A stretch of DNA of 64,000 bases, taken from Rhizobiales bacterium Ga0077548 (lineage in GTDB: Bacteria; Pseudomonadota; Alphaproteobacteria; Rhizobiales; Xanthobacteraceae). Below, in pieces: positions 9,793 to 18,743 of this stretch. The notes under the pieces were generated by a model, which saw only the letters and a list, made by a program, of their open reading frames with translations, ran no database searches and was not told the origin of the DNA. Each line of letters starts with the position of its first letter. The first letter of the stretch is position 1. Position numbers and translations under genes: made by a program. The stretch lies in contig LNEZ01000056.1 of the NCBI GenBank assembly GCA_001464215.1, forward strand, positions 1 through 64,000. The letters are read 5' to 3'.

Positions 9793-10767
9793 ATGCGTAA
9801 ATACGCTCTCGCTTTCGCGGTGATGATCCTCGCCGCTCCTGCTTCAGCAGAAAATTTCGAGGTTCCTTCGCTCGATCCGATCACGGTCGCGCAGTTGCAG
9901 GGGCCGAATGTAATTCGCGCGCCGCGCTACGTTACCGAAGACGAGCAGCCGCAGCCGCGCAACCGTAATGCGCGCAGGCAGCCGCGCCACCAGCAGTGGG
10001 ACAACGATCAGGAAGCCCCGCCGCGCCACTATCAGCGCCAGCAGCCAGCCGCACAGTATCAGCAACAGCCGCAGCAGCAGCCGCAATATTACACGCAGCA
10101 GCAGCAACCCCGCACCGATCTCGGCGGCGGCTTCATCGAGTTTCTCGTCACCGGCAACAGCAATCCGCGCCAGCGCGTCGAACAGCAGCCGAATTACTAT
10201 CATCCGCCGCAGCAGCAATATCAGCAGCAGCCGATGCACTATCAGCGTCAGGCGCCGGCCTACCAGCAGCCGCTGAATGTCGCCCGCGCCGATCCGCAGG
10301 AGCAGCCGCAGCGTCCGTCATTCGACCCGCGTTTCGAACGCACCGATGTCGAATACAAGAGCGACCAGCCGGTCGGTTCGATCATCATCGATACGCGCAC
10401 GCGTTATCTCTATCTCATTCAGCCGAACGGACGCGCGATCCGCTACGGCGTCGGCGTCGGCCGTCCCGGCTTCGAATGGAAGGGCGTGAAGACCGTCAGC
10501 GCCATGAAGGAATGGCCGGACTGGCGTCCGCCCGCGGAAATGCGTCTGCGTCAGCCGTATCTGCCGGAACATATGCCCGGCGGACCGAACAATCCGCTCG
10601 GTGCGCGCGCGCTCTATCTCGGCTCCTCGCTCTATCGCATCCACGGCTCGAACGAGCCGCACACCATCGGCAGCGCGGTTTCGTCGGGCTGCTTCCGGAT
10701 GCGTAACCAGGATGTGATCGATCTTTATGGCCGCGTCAAAGTCGGCGCGCGGGTCGTCGTTCTCTGA
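9793..10767 (+). CDS. L,D-transpeptidase (YkuD/ErfK family) with Gln-rich linker
   Basis: 324 residues with a Sec signal peptide (MRKYALAFAVMILAAPASA). Residues about 50-175 are a Gln/Pro/Tyr/Arg-rich linker of low complexity. The catalytic domain follows: VGSIIIDTRTRYLYLIQPNG begins the YkuD fold and the active site is HGSNEPHTIG then SSGCFRM, with His284/His290 and nucleophile Cys300. Such enzymes make 3-3 cross-links in peptidoglycan or attach outer-membrane proteins to it. It is monocistronic and ends in a strong terminator shared with the opposite malate synthase gene. Confidence 0.93.
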   Translation: MRKYALAFAVMILAAPASAENFEVPSLDPITVAQLQGPNVIRAPRYVTEDEQPQPRNRNARRQPRHQQWDNDQEAPPRHYQRQQPAAQYQQQPQQQPQYYTQQQQPRTDLGGGFIEFLVTGNSNPRQRVEQQPNYYHPPQQQYQQQPMHYQRQAPAYQQPLNVARADPQEQPQRPSFDPRFERTDVEYKSDQPVGSIIIDTRTRYLYLIQPNGRAIRYGVGVGRPGFEWKGVKTVSAMKEWPDWRPPAEMRLRQPYLPEHMPGGPNNPLGARALYLGSSLYRIHGSNEPHTIGSAVSSGCFRMRNQDVIDLYGRVKVGARVVVL

Positions 10768-10788
10768 AAGCCTCGAAGTAAAAATAAA

Positions 10789-10820
10789 ACGGGCCGCTAA
10801 ATTAGCGGCCCGTTTTTTTT
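10789..10820. terminator. Bidirectional intrinsic terminator
   Basis: Perfect 12-bp stem ACGGGCCGCTAA / TTAGCGGCCCGT (10789-10800 and 10802-10813), followed by a run of T on the plus strand and by an A/T-rich run (TTTTATTTT) on the minus strand. It lies between the converging L,D-transpeptidase and malate synthase genes and can serve both. Confidence 0.92.
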
Positions 10821-10838
10821 GCAGAGACAGTCCGTCGC

Positions 10839-12572
10839 TTACGCGGTCGTGATCAGCTTGTAAGCGGGGATCGTCAGGAATTCGGCGAATTCATGCGCGA
10901 GCGACATTTCGCGGAAAAGATCGATCGCTTCCTGGAAGCGGCCGCCGTCATAGGCCGCGTGACCGATCGCGTCGCGCACCTTGGACATTTCGTCTTTCAG
11001 CACCGACTCGAACAGTTCCTGCGTAACCTCGCGACCGTCCGCGAGCTTGGCGCGATGATAAAGCCACTGCCAGACCTGCGCGCGGCTGATTTCGGCGGTC
11101 GCCGCATCTTCCATCAGATGATAGAGCGGCACCGCGCCGCGTCCGCGTAGCCAGGCTTCGATATACTGAATGCCGACGCGAATGTTCTGGCGGAGCCCCT
11201 CTTCGGTGCGCTCGCCATTATGCATCTCGAGCATCTGATCGCGCGTGACCTGCACGTCGCGGCGCAGTTTATCGAGCTGGTTCGGCGTTTTCATCAGACG
11301 ATTGAAGACTTCGGACGCCACCGGCACGAGATCGGGATGCGCGACCCAGGTGCCGTCGTGACCGTCACCGGCCTCGCGTTCCTTGTCCTGACGCACTTTG
11401 GTGAACGCAGCTTCGTTCTTGACCGCGTCGCCGCGCACCGGAATCTGCGCGGCCATGCCGCCCATCGCAAACGCACCGCGACGGTGACAGGTGCGGATCA
11501 GAAGTAGCGAATACGCACGGAGGAAGGCGCGATCCATCGTCATCACGCCGCGATCGGGCGTGAGGAAGCGCTTGTTCTTGCCTAACCGCTTGATGAACGA
11601 GAAGATGTAATCCCAGCGGCCGCAGTTGAGACCCGCGATATGCTCGCGAAGTTCGTAAAGGATTTCGTCCATCTCGAAGGCGGCGGGAAGCGTTTCGATC
11701 AGCACCGTCGCCTTGATCGTGCCCTTCGGCATTCTCAGCCTGCGCTGAGCATAGACGAAAACGTCGTTCCAGAGTTTCGCTTCCTGGTGGCTCTCGATTT
11801 TCGGAAGATAGAAGTACGGACCGGAGCCAGCCGCGCGCGAACGCTGTGCGTTGTGGAAGAAGTACAGCGCGAAGTCGAACAGCGCGCCGGAGACCGGCTT
11901 GCCGCCGACCGTCACGTGATCTTCCATCAGATGCCAGCCGCGCGGACGCACGACTAGCGTCGCGAGCTTGCTCCCTAGCTTGTATTCCTTCCTGGTGGTG
12001 GCGTCGACGAAGTCGATCTTGCCGTCCCAGCGGTCTTTCAGATTGATCTGGCCTTCAATTAGATTATCCCAGCTTGGCGAGCAGGCATCTTCGAAGTCGG
12101 CCATGAAGACTTCCGCGCCGGAGTTCAGCGCGTTCACGACCATCTTGCGGTCGACCGGGCCGGTGATTTCGACGCGGCGGTCGAGCAAATCTTTCGGCAG
12201 CTTGCCGATCTTCCAGTCGCTTTCGCGGATCTTGCGCGTCTCATTGAGAAAGTCCGGCAGTTCGCCCTTGTCGAAACGCGACTGGCGCCTGTTGCGGGTG
12301 ACGATCAGGTCGGCGCGCTTCTTCTCGAATTTCTTGTGCAGCTCGGCGACGAAGGCGAGCGCTTCCTTCGTGAGAATCTCGTCGAAGCGAGGGCCGCGCA
12401 CGCCGCGGATCGAGACGCCGCCCACGCGATAAGCGCCACCGCCAGCTTTCGCGACCGGCTTTGCCTTGGCGCGGCCCGCGGCCTTCTTCGCGCCCTTGGG
12501 CTTGGACTTCTTCTTGGCGGCGCGGGCGGGTTTGGCCTTGCCCTTACGCTTTGACTTCTTCGCGGGGGCCAT
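10839..12572 (-). CDS. aceB: Malate synthase A with an N-terminal Lys/Ala-rich extension
   Basis: 577 residues. It condenses glyoxylate and acetyl-CoA to malate. Motifs of the malate synthase A form: MADFEDACSPSW, VVRPRGWHLMEDHV, LPKIESHQEA, IETLPAAFEMDEILYELR, and the signature CHRRGAFAMGGMAAQIP, with GIQYIEAWLRGRGAVPLYHL in the C-terminal domain. The first about 45 residues (MAPAKKSKRKGKAKP onwards) are a histone-H1-like Lys/Ala/Pro tail absent from typical malate synthases; GGGAGAAGG directly before this ATG supports it as translated. The start lies 29 bases inside glcF, so it is the last gene of the glc operon, taking the glyoxylate made by glycolate oxidase. Confidence 0.93.
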   Translation of the reverse strand: MAPAKKSKRKGKAKPARAAKKKSKPKGAKKAAGRAKAKPVAKAGGGAYRVGGVSIRGVRGPRFDEILTKEALAFVAELHKKFEKKRADLIVTRNRRQSRFDKGELPDFLNETRKIRESDWKIGKLPKDLLDRRVEITGPVDRKMVVNALNSGAEVFMADFEDACSPSWDNLIEGQINLKDRWDGKIDFVDATTRKEYKLGSKLATLVVRPRGWHLMEDHVTVGGKPVSGALFDFALYFFHNAQRSRAAGSGPYFYLPKIESHQEAKLWNDVFVYAQRRLRMPKGTIKATVLIETLPAAFEMDEILYELREHIAGLNCGRWDYIFSFIKRLGKNKRFLTPDRGVMTMDRAFLRAYSLLLIRTCHRRGAFAMGGMAAQIPVRGDAVKNEAAFTKVRQDKEREAGDGHDGTWVAHPDLVPVASEVFNRLMKTPNQLDKLRRDVQVTRDQMLEMHNGERTEEGLRQNIRVGIQYIEAWLRGRGAVPLYHLMEDAATAEISRAQVWQWLYHRAKLADGREVTQELFESVLKDEMSKVRDAIGHAAYDGGRFQEAIDLFREMSLAHEFAEFLTIPAYKLITTA

Positions 12573-13926
12573 CGGCCTTCTCCCTTGGGATTAAAGTGGC
12601 GGGGTTATGCCACAAACCCTCCGGGGGATTCCAGCCATCCAGAGCATTTGGTTTCGGGCCGCCGGTGGCCCAATCCAGCAATTCCACGGTGTGCAGGATC
12701 GGCCAATCAAGGGCCGAGCCAATCTGCACCATGCAGCCCACGTTCCCGGTCGCAATCAGGCCCGCGCCGGTCGAGCGGACATTCGCCACTTTGCGCTCTC
12801 GCAGGCGCCCCGCGATCTCGGGCTGGAGCATATTGTAGGTTCCGGCCGAGCCGCAGCACAGGTGGCCTTCGGGCACGTCGCGGACGTCGAATCCCATTCC
12901 GGTCAAAAGTTTCTTCGGCTCTCGGGTGATCTTCTGGCCGTGCTGCATCGAGCAGGCCGAGTGATAGGCGACCGGCAGCTTAATCTGCTGGCCCCCGCCC
13001 AATTCTAATGTCGAAAGATATTCGGTGATGTCGCGTGTGAGCGACGAAACCCTGGCGGCTTTCTGCGCGTAAGCGGCGTCGTTTCGCAGCATAAAGCCAT
13101 AGTCCTTGACCGTCGTGCCGCAACCCGAGGCCGTAATCAGGATTGCATCTAATCCCCCGTTTTCGATCTCAGCGGTCCAGGCATCGACATTATTTTTCAC
13201 GAAGCCGTGCGCCTCGTGCTCACGTCCCATGTGATGCGAAAGCGAGCCGCAGCAGGCTTCGCCCTTGGGCAGCACAACTTCGATGCCGTGGCGCGTGAGC
13301 AGCCGGATCGTCGCTTCGCGGATCGAGGGCTTCACCACCTGATCGACGCAGCCTGACATCAAGGCGACTCGGCCCTTCTTCGGTCCGATCGGCGGATATA
13401 CGTGCGAGAGCGGAGCGCTCTTTTTCGGCAGCGAGCGGGGCGCCAAGGTGAGCATCGCGGCAATGCGCGGCATTCCCATCACACCGGCAATCGGTGCGAT
13501 CCAGCGCGTGAACTGCGAAAGACGCATCATCGCGCGGAAGCGCGCGGGATACGGCATTACGAGCCGCAGCAGCGTGCGCGCGAACTTGTCGGAAAACGAG
13601 CGGGAGTAAGTGCGCTCGATGTGATTACGGGCGTTATCGACGAGATGCATATAGTGTACGCCCGACGGGCACGTCGTCATGCAGGAAAGACAGGAGAGGC
13701 AGCGGTCGATGTGTTTCACATCGTCCTTCGCAGCCGGGCGATCCTGCTCCAGCATCTCCTTGATGAGATAGATGCGGCCGCGCGGGCTGTCGGCCTCATC
13801 ACCAAGCAGCACATAGGTCGGACAGGTCGCGGTGCAGAAGCCGCAATGCACGCAGGCGCGGAGAATCTTATCCGACTCCGAGATATTCGGGTCGGCAAGC
13901 TGCTGGAGCAAAAAATGCGTCTGCAT
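12544..13926 (-). CDS. glcF: Glycolate oxidase iron-sulfur subunit GlcF
   Basis: 460 residues. Two [4Fe-4S] motifs sit near the N-terminus: CVHCGFCTATCP (Cys25, 28, 31, 35) and CLSCLSCMTTCP (Cys76, 79, 82, 86). Two cysteine-rich CCG domains follow, with GEACCGSLSHHMGRE and GHLCCGSAGTYNMLQ. It passes electrons from the GlcD/GlcE flavin subunits toward the quinone pool. It lies 46 bases after the ABC protein gene that separates it from glcE and overlaps malate synthase by 29 bases. Confidence 0.94.
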   Translation of the reverse strand: MQTHFLLQQLADPNISESDKILRACVHCGFCTATCPTYVLLGDEADSPRGRIYLIKEMLEQDRPAAKDDVKHIDRCLSCLSCMTTCPSGVHYMHLVDNARNHIERTYSRSFSDKFARTLLRLVMPYPARFRAMMRLSQFTRWIAPIAGVMGMPRIAAMLTLAPRSLPKKSAPLSHVYPPIGPKKGRVALMSGCVDQVVKPSIREATIRLLTRHGIEVVLPKGEACCGSLSHHMGREHEAHGFVKNNVDAWTAEIENGGLDAILITASGCGTTVKDYGFMLRNDAAYAQKAARVSSLTRDITEYLSTLELGGGQQIKLPVAYHSACSMQHGQKITREPKKLLTGMGFDVRDVPEGHLCCGSAGTYNMLQPEIAGRLRERKVANVRSTGAGLIATGNVGCMVQIGSALDWPILHTVELLDWATGGPKPNALDGWNPPEGLWHNPATLIPREKADGPREEVKA

Positions 13927-13972
13927 GGATAACTAGGTGTAGCCGAACCACCGTCGAAGGCAATGGTCCGGC

Positions 13973-15835
13973 CTACTCCGCCTTGTCTTCATTTTCTTCC
14001 CGCTGCTTTTTTCGCCAAAGCCGCCGCAGGAAATAGAAGCCGCGCCGCGCGGGGGTATCGATATCGATGTCCTTCGCGATGGTCGCGCCGCCCTTTTCGA
14101 TCTCAAGCACGAGTTTCCGCTCGTGAAATTCTTCAAGCTCAGGACGATGTCCGACGCTGATGATAGTCATCTGCGGCAAGCGCTCGTGGATAAGATTCAT
14201 GAGCTTTTCCTGGCTCACGGTATCGAGCGCGGAAGTCGCTTCGTCGAGGATGACGATGTCGGGCTTGTGGACGAGCAGGCGCGCGAAGGCGAGCCGCTGC
14301 TTCTCACCGCCGGAAAGCGTCTGATCCCAGAACTCATTCTGCGATTCCAGCCGGTCCACATGGTCGTCTAGATCGACGACTTTCAGTGCTTCGATCACTT
14401 CGTTCTTATCGACTTCCGACTCGTCCATCGGATAGGAAGCCGCGCGCAACAGCGAGCCTACCGGCACATAAGGGCGCTGCGGCAGGAAATTCATGCGCGC
14501 ACCTTTTGCGATTTCGATTTCGCCCGCACCCCACGGCCAGAGACCGGCAATCGCGCGGATGAGCGTGCTCTTGCCCGAGCCGGATTCGCCTACGATCAAG
14601 ACGCGCTCGCCGGGCTTGATCGTTACTTCCGCGTCTTTCACGACGCCGGTGCCATCGTCGAGCGCGACCGAAACCATGCGAAGCCGCAATGCGACCCCTT
14701 CATCCGCATCACCCATTTGGATACGGCGCGCGGCTTCGTCTGTTTCCGCCTTCTCGAGCCCATCCAACGCAACCATCAGCGACGACGCGCGCCGCGCGCT
14801 CGCGGTCCAGTCGGCAAGGCGCGGATAGTTATCGACGATCCAGTTGAACGCGGTCTGCACGGTCACGAAAGCGGACGCCGCCTGAATGACCTGTCCGAGC
14901 GTCATGGTCCCGTCGAGATATTTCGGCGAGCAGAGCACGACCGGAATCACTGGTGCGAGTAGAAAGCTCGACTGCGCGACAATCGTGGTTCGCCCGTATT
15001 GCTTGCGGATTTCGCGCCAGCGGTTCAGCACATCGGTCAGGACCGCGGTGAGGCCTTCTTTTTCTTCGCGTTCGCCGTCGATCAGCGCAATGCTTTCGCC
15101 GTTCTCCCGCAACCTCGTCAGTGCGTAGCGCATTTCGGCTTCGGCCTGCGCCTTCGCTTCGCTCGCCGCGACATAGCTCGAACCGATGAAAACCATCACC
15201 GTACTCGCACAGACCGCATAGGCGACCGCCGCAAGCACCAGATAGCCGGGAATCGTAATTTGTGTTCCGCTCCAGTCGAACGTCAGATCGCCGCCGACAA
15301 ACCAAAGCACGCCGACAAAGGTCGCAGCGGAAAGAAAAGCCGCGACAACGCCTACCGTGAAATCCACCGGAGCCTCGGTCGCGATACGCACGTCTTCGGC
15401 AATTCGATATTCGGGATTCTTGTGATCGCCTTCCATCAGATTGAGATGGAAGTAGCGTCCGTTTGCGAGCCAGCGGTCGGTCAGATGGTTGGTGAGCCAT
15501 TGCCGCCAGTGAATCTGTGTCGTCATGCGCGCGTGCACGATCGCAACTGCGAGCAGGATACTGGCCAATGCAAGCGGCACGAAGATCAGCGCTTGCCAGG
15601 CGACGACGCCAGCATTCTTCTGTTCCAGCGCGTCGAAGATCGCCCGGTTCCAGACGTTGATCTGGTATTGAATAAAGACCTGCGCGGACACGATTGCGAG
15701 CAGGATCGCGACCAGCCCCCAGGCCCATTTGTCGCCGCCCTTCTTCCAGAAGCCCTTGGCGGAAATCCAGAAACGGCGGACGAGATATTTTTTTAGTCTT
15801 TTGCGTTCTTCGGCTTTCGCTTCTTCGCTGGACAT
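13973..15835 (-). CDS. ABC transporter permease/ATPase of the SbmA/BacA-like (YddA) family
   Basis: 620 residues from the ATG at 15833-15835, chosen because GGGAG precedes it; an upstream ATG at 15853 adds MRRERR only. The N-terminal half has about six membrane segments (DKWAWGLVAILLAIVSAQVF onward) related to the SbmA/BacA membrane domain. The C-terminal half is an ATPase: Walker A GESGSGKSTL near residue 415, signature LSGGEKQRLAFARLL, Walker B IVILDEATSALD and the H-loop in SVGHRPELEEFHE. SbmA/BacA relatives import peptides or move very-long-chain fatty acids; the substrate here is unknown. It sits between glcE and glcF in the same direction, an odd place. A paralogue lies at 30156-31859. 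Confidence 0.88.
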   Translation of the reverse strand: MSSEEAKAEERKRLKKYLVRRFWISAKGFWKKGGDKWAWGLVAILLAIVSAQVFIQYQINVWNRAIFDALEQKNAGVVAWQALIFVPLALASILLAVAIVHARMTTQIHWRQWLTNHLTDRWLANGRYFHLNLMEGDHKNPEYRIAEDVRIATEAPVDFTVGVVAAFLSAATFVGVLWFVGGDLTFDWSGTQITIPGYLVLAAVAYAVCASTVMVFIGSSYVAASEAKAQAEAEMRYALTRLRENGESIALIDGEREEKEGLTAVLTDVLNRWREIRKQYGRTTIVAQSSFLLAPVIPVVLCSPKYLDGTMTLGQVIQAASAFVTVQTAFNWIVDNYPRLADWTASARRASSLMVALDGLEKAETDEAARRIQMGDADEGVALRLRMVSVALDDGTGVVKDAEVTIKPGERVLIVGESGSGKSTLIRAIAGLWPWGAGEIEIAKGARMNFLPQRPYVPVGSLLRAASYPMDESEVDKNEVIEALKVVDLDDHVDRLESQNEFWDQTLSGGEKQRLAFARLLVHKPDIVILDEATSALDTVSQEKLMNLIHERLPQMTIISVGHRPELEEFHERKLVLEIEKGGATIAKDIDIDTPARRGFYFLRRLWRKKQREENEDKAE

Positions 15836-15903
15836 TCGCCGCTCCCGCCGCAATAGCGACCAACAACAATTCGCTGTGCGCGGTTTCGTTCCGCGCCGAA
15901 TAA

Positions 15904-17115
15904 TCAGTCTTCCGGGTAAATGCGTCCCGGGTTGAGAACGCCGTTCGGGTCGAAGCTCAATTTCAGGCGCTGCGAGAGAGCTGCACGGACCGGATCGAGC
16001 GGCTCGAATACTTCGGCGGACGCACGCGCCGACGCCGAAGCGCGGATCAACGTCGCGTGGCCGCGGCCCGCGAGCGCCGTTCGCACCACGCCATCCTGCG
16101 GCTTGTCTTCAGGCATTTCCAGCCACAAGAGGCCGCCTGCCCAATCATAGTAATAATGTGCAGCGGTTATGGCGCTGATTCCGGCGGCGATCTCGGGTGC
16201 GAGCGAGGGCGTCGTCGAAATCTTCCACACCGGACGCGCAGCACTTCCGGCGAACGGGGCGACATCGCGAATGTTTTTCCAGAATGCACGAGATGCATTT
16301 GCATCGAGTGCGCCGAGTTCACCGAACGAACGCAGCAATTCTTCGAGCTTCATCTTGCGATAAGCGACCGACTGCGAAATGCCTTCGAGGCGAAGTGCTG
16401 TGACAGACTTGCCGGGCGACTTCAGCTCCGCGATTTTTTCCGCGCAGAATTGAGGAAGATGCGCCGCTGCCGAAACCTCGCACGAAGAGCCCATTGCCGC
16501 CGACATCGCTTCGCTGGCGCGGCTATCCGTAAGTCCAAATACCAAAACTGTCGCGCAATCTTCCGCGCGCGGCAGAACCTTCAACGTGATGTCGGTCATC
16601 GCCGCCAGCGTGCCCCAGGAGCCCGCGAGCAGCCGCGGCAGGTCGTAGCCGGTGACATTCTTCACGACACGGCCGCCGGCCTTGAAGATTTCGCCGCGTC
16701 CGGAGACAGCAGAAACGCCGAGCATGAAATCGCGCGCCGCTCCCGCTTTAATTCTACGCGGACCGGAAAGGCCTGCCGCGATTGCGCCGCCGATGGTGCC
16801 CTCGCCCGGCGCTTTATTGAGAAGCGGGCCGTAATCCATCGGCTCGAACGCAAGCTCCTGATTGCTTGCTTCCAGCGTTTTTTCGATTTCCGAAATCGGC
16901 ATCGCGGCGCGGGCGGAAAGCACCAGTTCTTCCGGCTCGTATAATGTGATGCCGGAAAGCGCGGAAAGATCAAGCGTGACGTCGGTCTGCGCGCTTCGGC
17001 CGAGCTCGCGCTTCGTGCCATGTCCGACCAATTCAAGCCGCTTGGCGTTTGCCGCAGCCGAAGCGATGGCTTCGGCGACTTCGTTCGCGTCGCGAGGTTT
17101 GATTGCGTCTTGCAT
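15904..17115 (-). CDS. glcE: Glycolate oxidase FAD-binding subunit GlcE
   Basis: 403 residues from the ATG at 17113-17115, which overlaps the glcD stop as TGATG; a longer in-frame start at 17244 would read through the end of glcD and is not convincing. FAD-binding (FAD_binding_4) features: ELVGHGTKRELGR, then GTIGGAIAAGLSGPRRIKAG, AARDFMLGVSAVSGRGEI and GRVVKNVTGYDLPRLLAGSW. The C-terminus ends KLSFDPNGVLNPGRIYPED, the family's usual closing motif. It partners GlcD and GlcF in membrane glycolate oxidation. Confidence 0.94.
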   Translation of the reverse strand: MQDAIKPRDANEVAEAIASAAANAKRLELVGHGTKRELGRSAQTDVTLDLSALSGITLYEPEELVLSARAAMPISEIEKTLEASNQELAFEPMDYGPLLNKAPGEGTIGGAIAAGLSGPRRIKAGAARDFMLGVSAVSGRGEIFKAGGRVVKNVTGYDLPRLLAGSWGTLAAMTDITLKVLPRAEDCATVLVFGLTDSRASEAMSAAMGSSCEVSAAAHLPQFCAEKIAELKSPGKSVTALRLEGISQSVAYRKMKLEELLRSFGELGALDANASRAFWKNIRDVAPFAGSAARPVWKISTTPSLAPEIAAGISAITAAHYYYDWAGGLLWLEMPEDKPQDGVVRTALAGRGHATLIRASASARASAEVFEPLDPVRAALSQRLKLSFDPNGVLNPGRIYPED

Positions 17116-18605
17116 CAGAAGCGCGGCAAATCGGGAAACGCGGTCTTGCCGCCATGAACGTGCATACGGCCCATTTCGGCGCAACGGTGCAGTTCGGGAA
17201 AGACCTTGCCAGGGTTCAGGAGACCCTTGTCGTCGAAGGCGCATTTGACGCGGAGCTGCTGATCGAGATCGATCTTGTTAAACATCGCGGGCATCAGGTC
17301 GCGCTTTTCGACGCCAACGCCATGCTCCCCGGTGAGCACGCCGCCGACTTCGACGCAAAGGCGGAGAATATCGTTTCCGAAATCTTCAGCGCGCTGCAAT
17401 TCGCCTTCCTTGTTCGCATCGTAAAGAATGAGTGGATGCAGATTGCCGTCGCCGGCATGAAATACATTCGCGACCAGCAACCCGTATTTTTCCGAAAACT
17501 CGCGCATTTTCGCGAGTACCAGCGGCAGCTTCGCGCGCGGAATGGTGCCGTCCATGCAGTAATAATCCGGCGAGATGCGGCCGACCGCCGGGAACGCGGC
17601 CTTGCGGCCCGCCCAGAACTTCAGGCGCTCTTCTTCATTGTTCGAGATGCGAAGCGTGGTGGAGCCACAATCCTCCGCGATTTTTGAGACACGCTCGATC
17701 AAATGATCGACTTCGGCTTCCGGCCCGTCGAGCTCGACAATCAAGAGCGCTTCGACATCTAACGGATAGCCCGCTTTCACGAAGGCTTCAGAAGCATGGA
17801 TCGCAGGCTTATCCATCATCTCCATGCCGCCCGGAATGATGCCGGCACCAATGATTTTCGCCACGCAATCGCCGGCGGCCTCCGAGGTCGGAAAGCCAAC
17901 GAGCAGCGCGCGCGCCGTCTCCGGTTTTTTCAGAATCCGAACCGTCACTTCCGTGACGACACCGAGCAGTCCCTCCGAGCCGATGATGATGCTAAGAAAA
18001 TCGTAGCCTTCCGCGTCGAGATGCTTGCCGCCGAAGCGCACGATCTCGCCGGTAATCAGCACCATTTCGACGCCAAGCACGTTGTTTGTGGTGAGCCCGT
18101 ATTTCAGGCAATGCACGCCGCCGGAATTTTCCGCGACATTGCCCCCGATGGTGCAGGCTATCTGCGACGAAGGGTCCGGCGCATAATAGAAGCCTTTGCC
18201 TTCGACCGCTTTGGTAATGCCGAGGTTGGTGACGCCCGGCTGCGCGATTACCGCACGGTTCGGGTAATCGATCTCCAGCACTTTGTTAAATTTGCCCAGG
18301 CCGAGCAGCACACCGTCGGCGAGCGGCAGCGCGCCGCCGGAGAGCGATGTGCCCGCGCCGCGGGGCACCACCTTGATGCCGTTCTCATAGCAATAAGAAA
18401 GCACCTTCGAGACCTGCGCGGTCGTCTCCGGCAACACCACCACCATCGGCAGTTGCCGGTAAGCGGTGAGCCCGTCGGATTCATAAGGCCGCATCGCGAT
18501 TTCGTTTGCGATCACGCCCTCGCCCGGCACGATCTCGCGCAAGGCCGACACGATTTTCTCGCGTCGATCGAGCACCGCTCTGTCGGGGGCAGGCATTGCG
18601 ACCAT
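17115..18605 (-). CDS. glcD: Glycolate oxidase subunit GlcD (FAD-linked)
   Basis: 496 residues. First gene of the glc operon. The FAD-binding part has VVPRGAGTSLSGGALPL, IDYPNRAVIAQPGVTN, IGGNVAENSGGVHCLKYGLT and GSEGLLGVVTEVTVRILKKP. The C-terminal FAD-oxidase region has VFHAGDGNLHPLILYD and LTGEHGVGVEKRDLMP, and the end is DDKGLLNPGKVFPE. It oxidises glycolate to glyoxylate with GlcE and GlcF. A second ATG (MPAPDRAVL) three codons in is an equal start candidate. Confidence 0.94.
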   Translation of the reverse strand: MVAMPAPDRAVLDRREKIVSALREIVPGEGVIANEIAMRPYESDGLTAYRQLPMVVVLPETTAQVSKVLSYCYENGIKVVPRGAGTSLSGGALPLADGVLLGLGKFNKVLEIDYPNRAVIAQPGVTNLGITKAVEGKGFYYAPDPSSQIACTIGGNVAENSGGVHCLKYGLTTNNVLGVEMVLITGEIVRFGGKHLDAEGYDFLSIIIGSEGLLGVVTEVTVRILKKPETARALLVGFPTSEAAGDCVAKIIGAGIIPGGMEMMDKPAIHASEAFVKAGYPLDVEALLIVELDGPEAEVDHLIERVSKIAEDCGSTTLRISNNEEERLKFWAGRKAAFPAVGRISPDYYCMDGTIPRAKLPLVLAKMREFSEKYGLLVANVFHAGDGNLHPLILYDANKEGELQRAEDFGNDILRLCVEVGGVLTGEHGVGVEKRDLMPAMFNKIDLDQQLRVKCAFDDKGLLNPGKVFPELHRCAEMGRMHVHGGKTAFPDLPRF

Positions 18606-18686
18606 GAAGCTGGTTCCGATCAGCGCTGCCCGGAGCGGGCGCGCGCTCTTCTTATATCAGAACCGTTCCAAAGGCCGAAAAGCGAA

Positions 18687-18712
18687 AAGCCGGCCCACGA
18701 TGGGACCGGCTT
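18687..18712 (-). terminator. Intrinsic terminator after the Lys-rich protein gene
   Basis: On the minus strand the arm AAGCCGGTCCCA pairs with TGGGCCGGCTT (one bulge) and is followed by TTTCGCTTTT. It lies 31 bases past the stop of the 86-residue Lys-rich gene and upstream of glcD, separating the two units. Confidence 0.75.
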
Positions 18713-18743
18713 AACTACATTCTTTTCAGGCGCGATTAGCGGA

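Noticed and set aside
9990-10270. Apparent CAG/CGC trinucleotide repeat (microsatellite)
   Set aside because: It is the Gln/Pro/Arg-rich linker of the L,D-transpeptidase; irregular repeats in frame with a complete gene.
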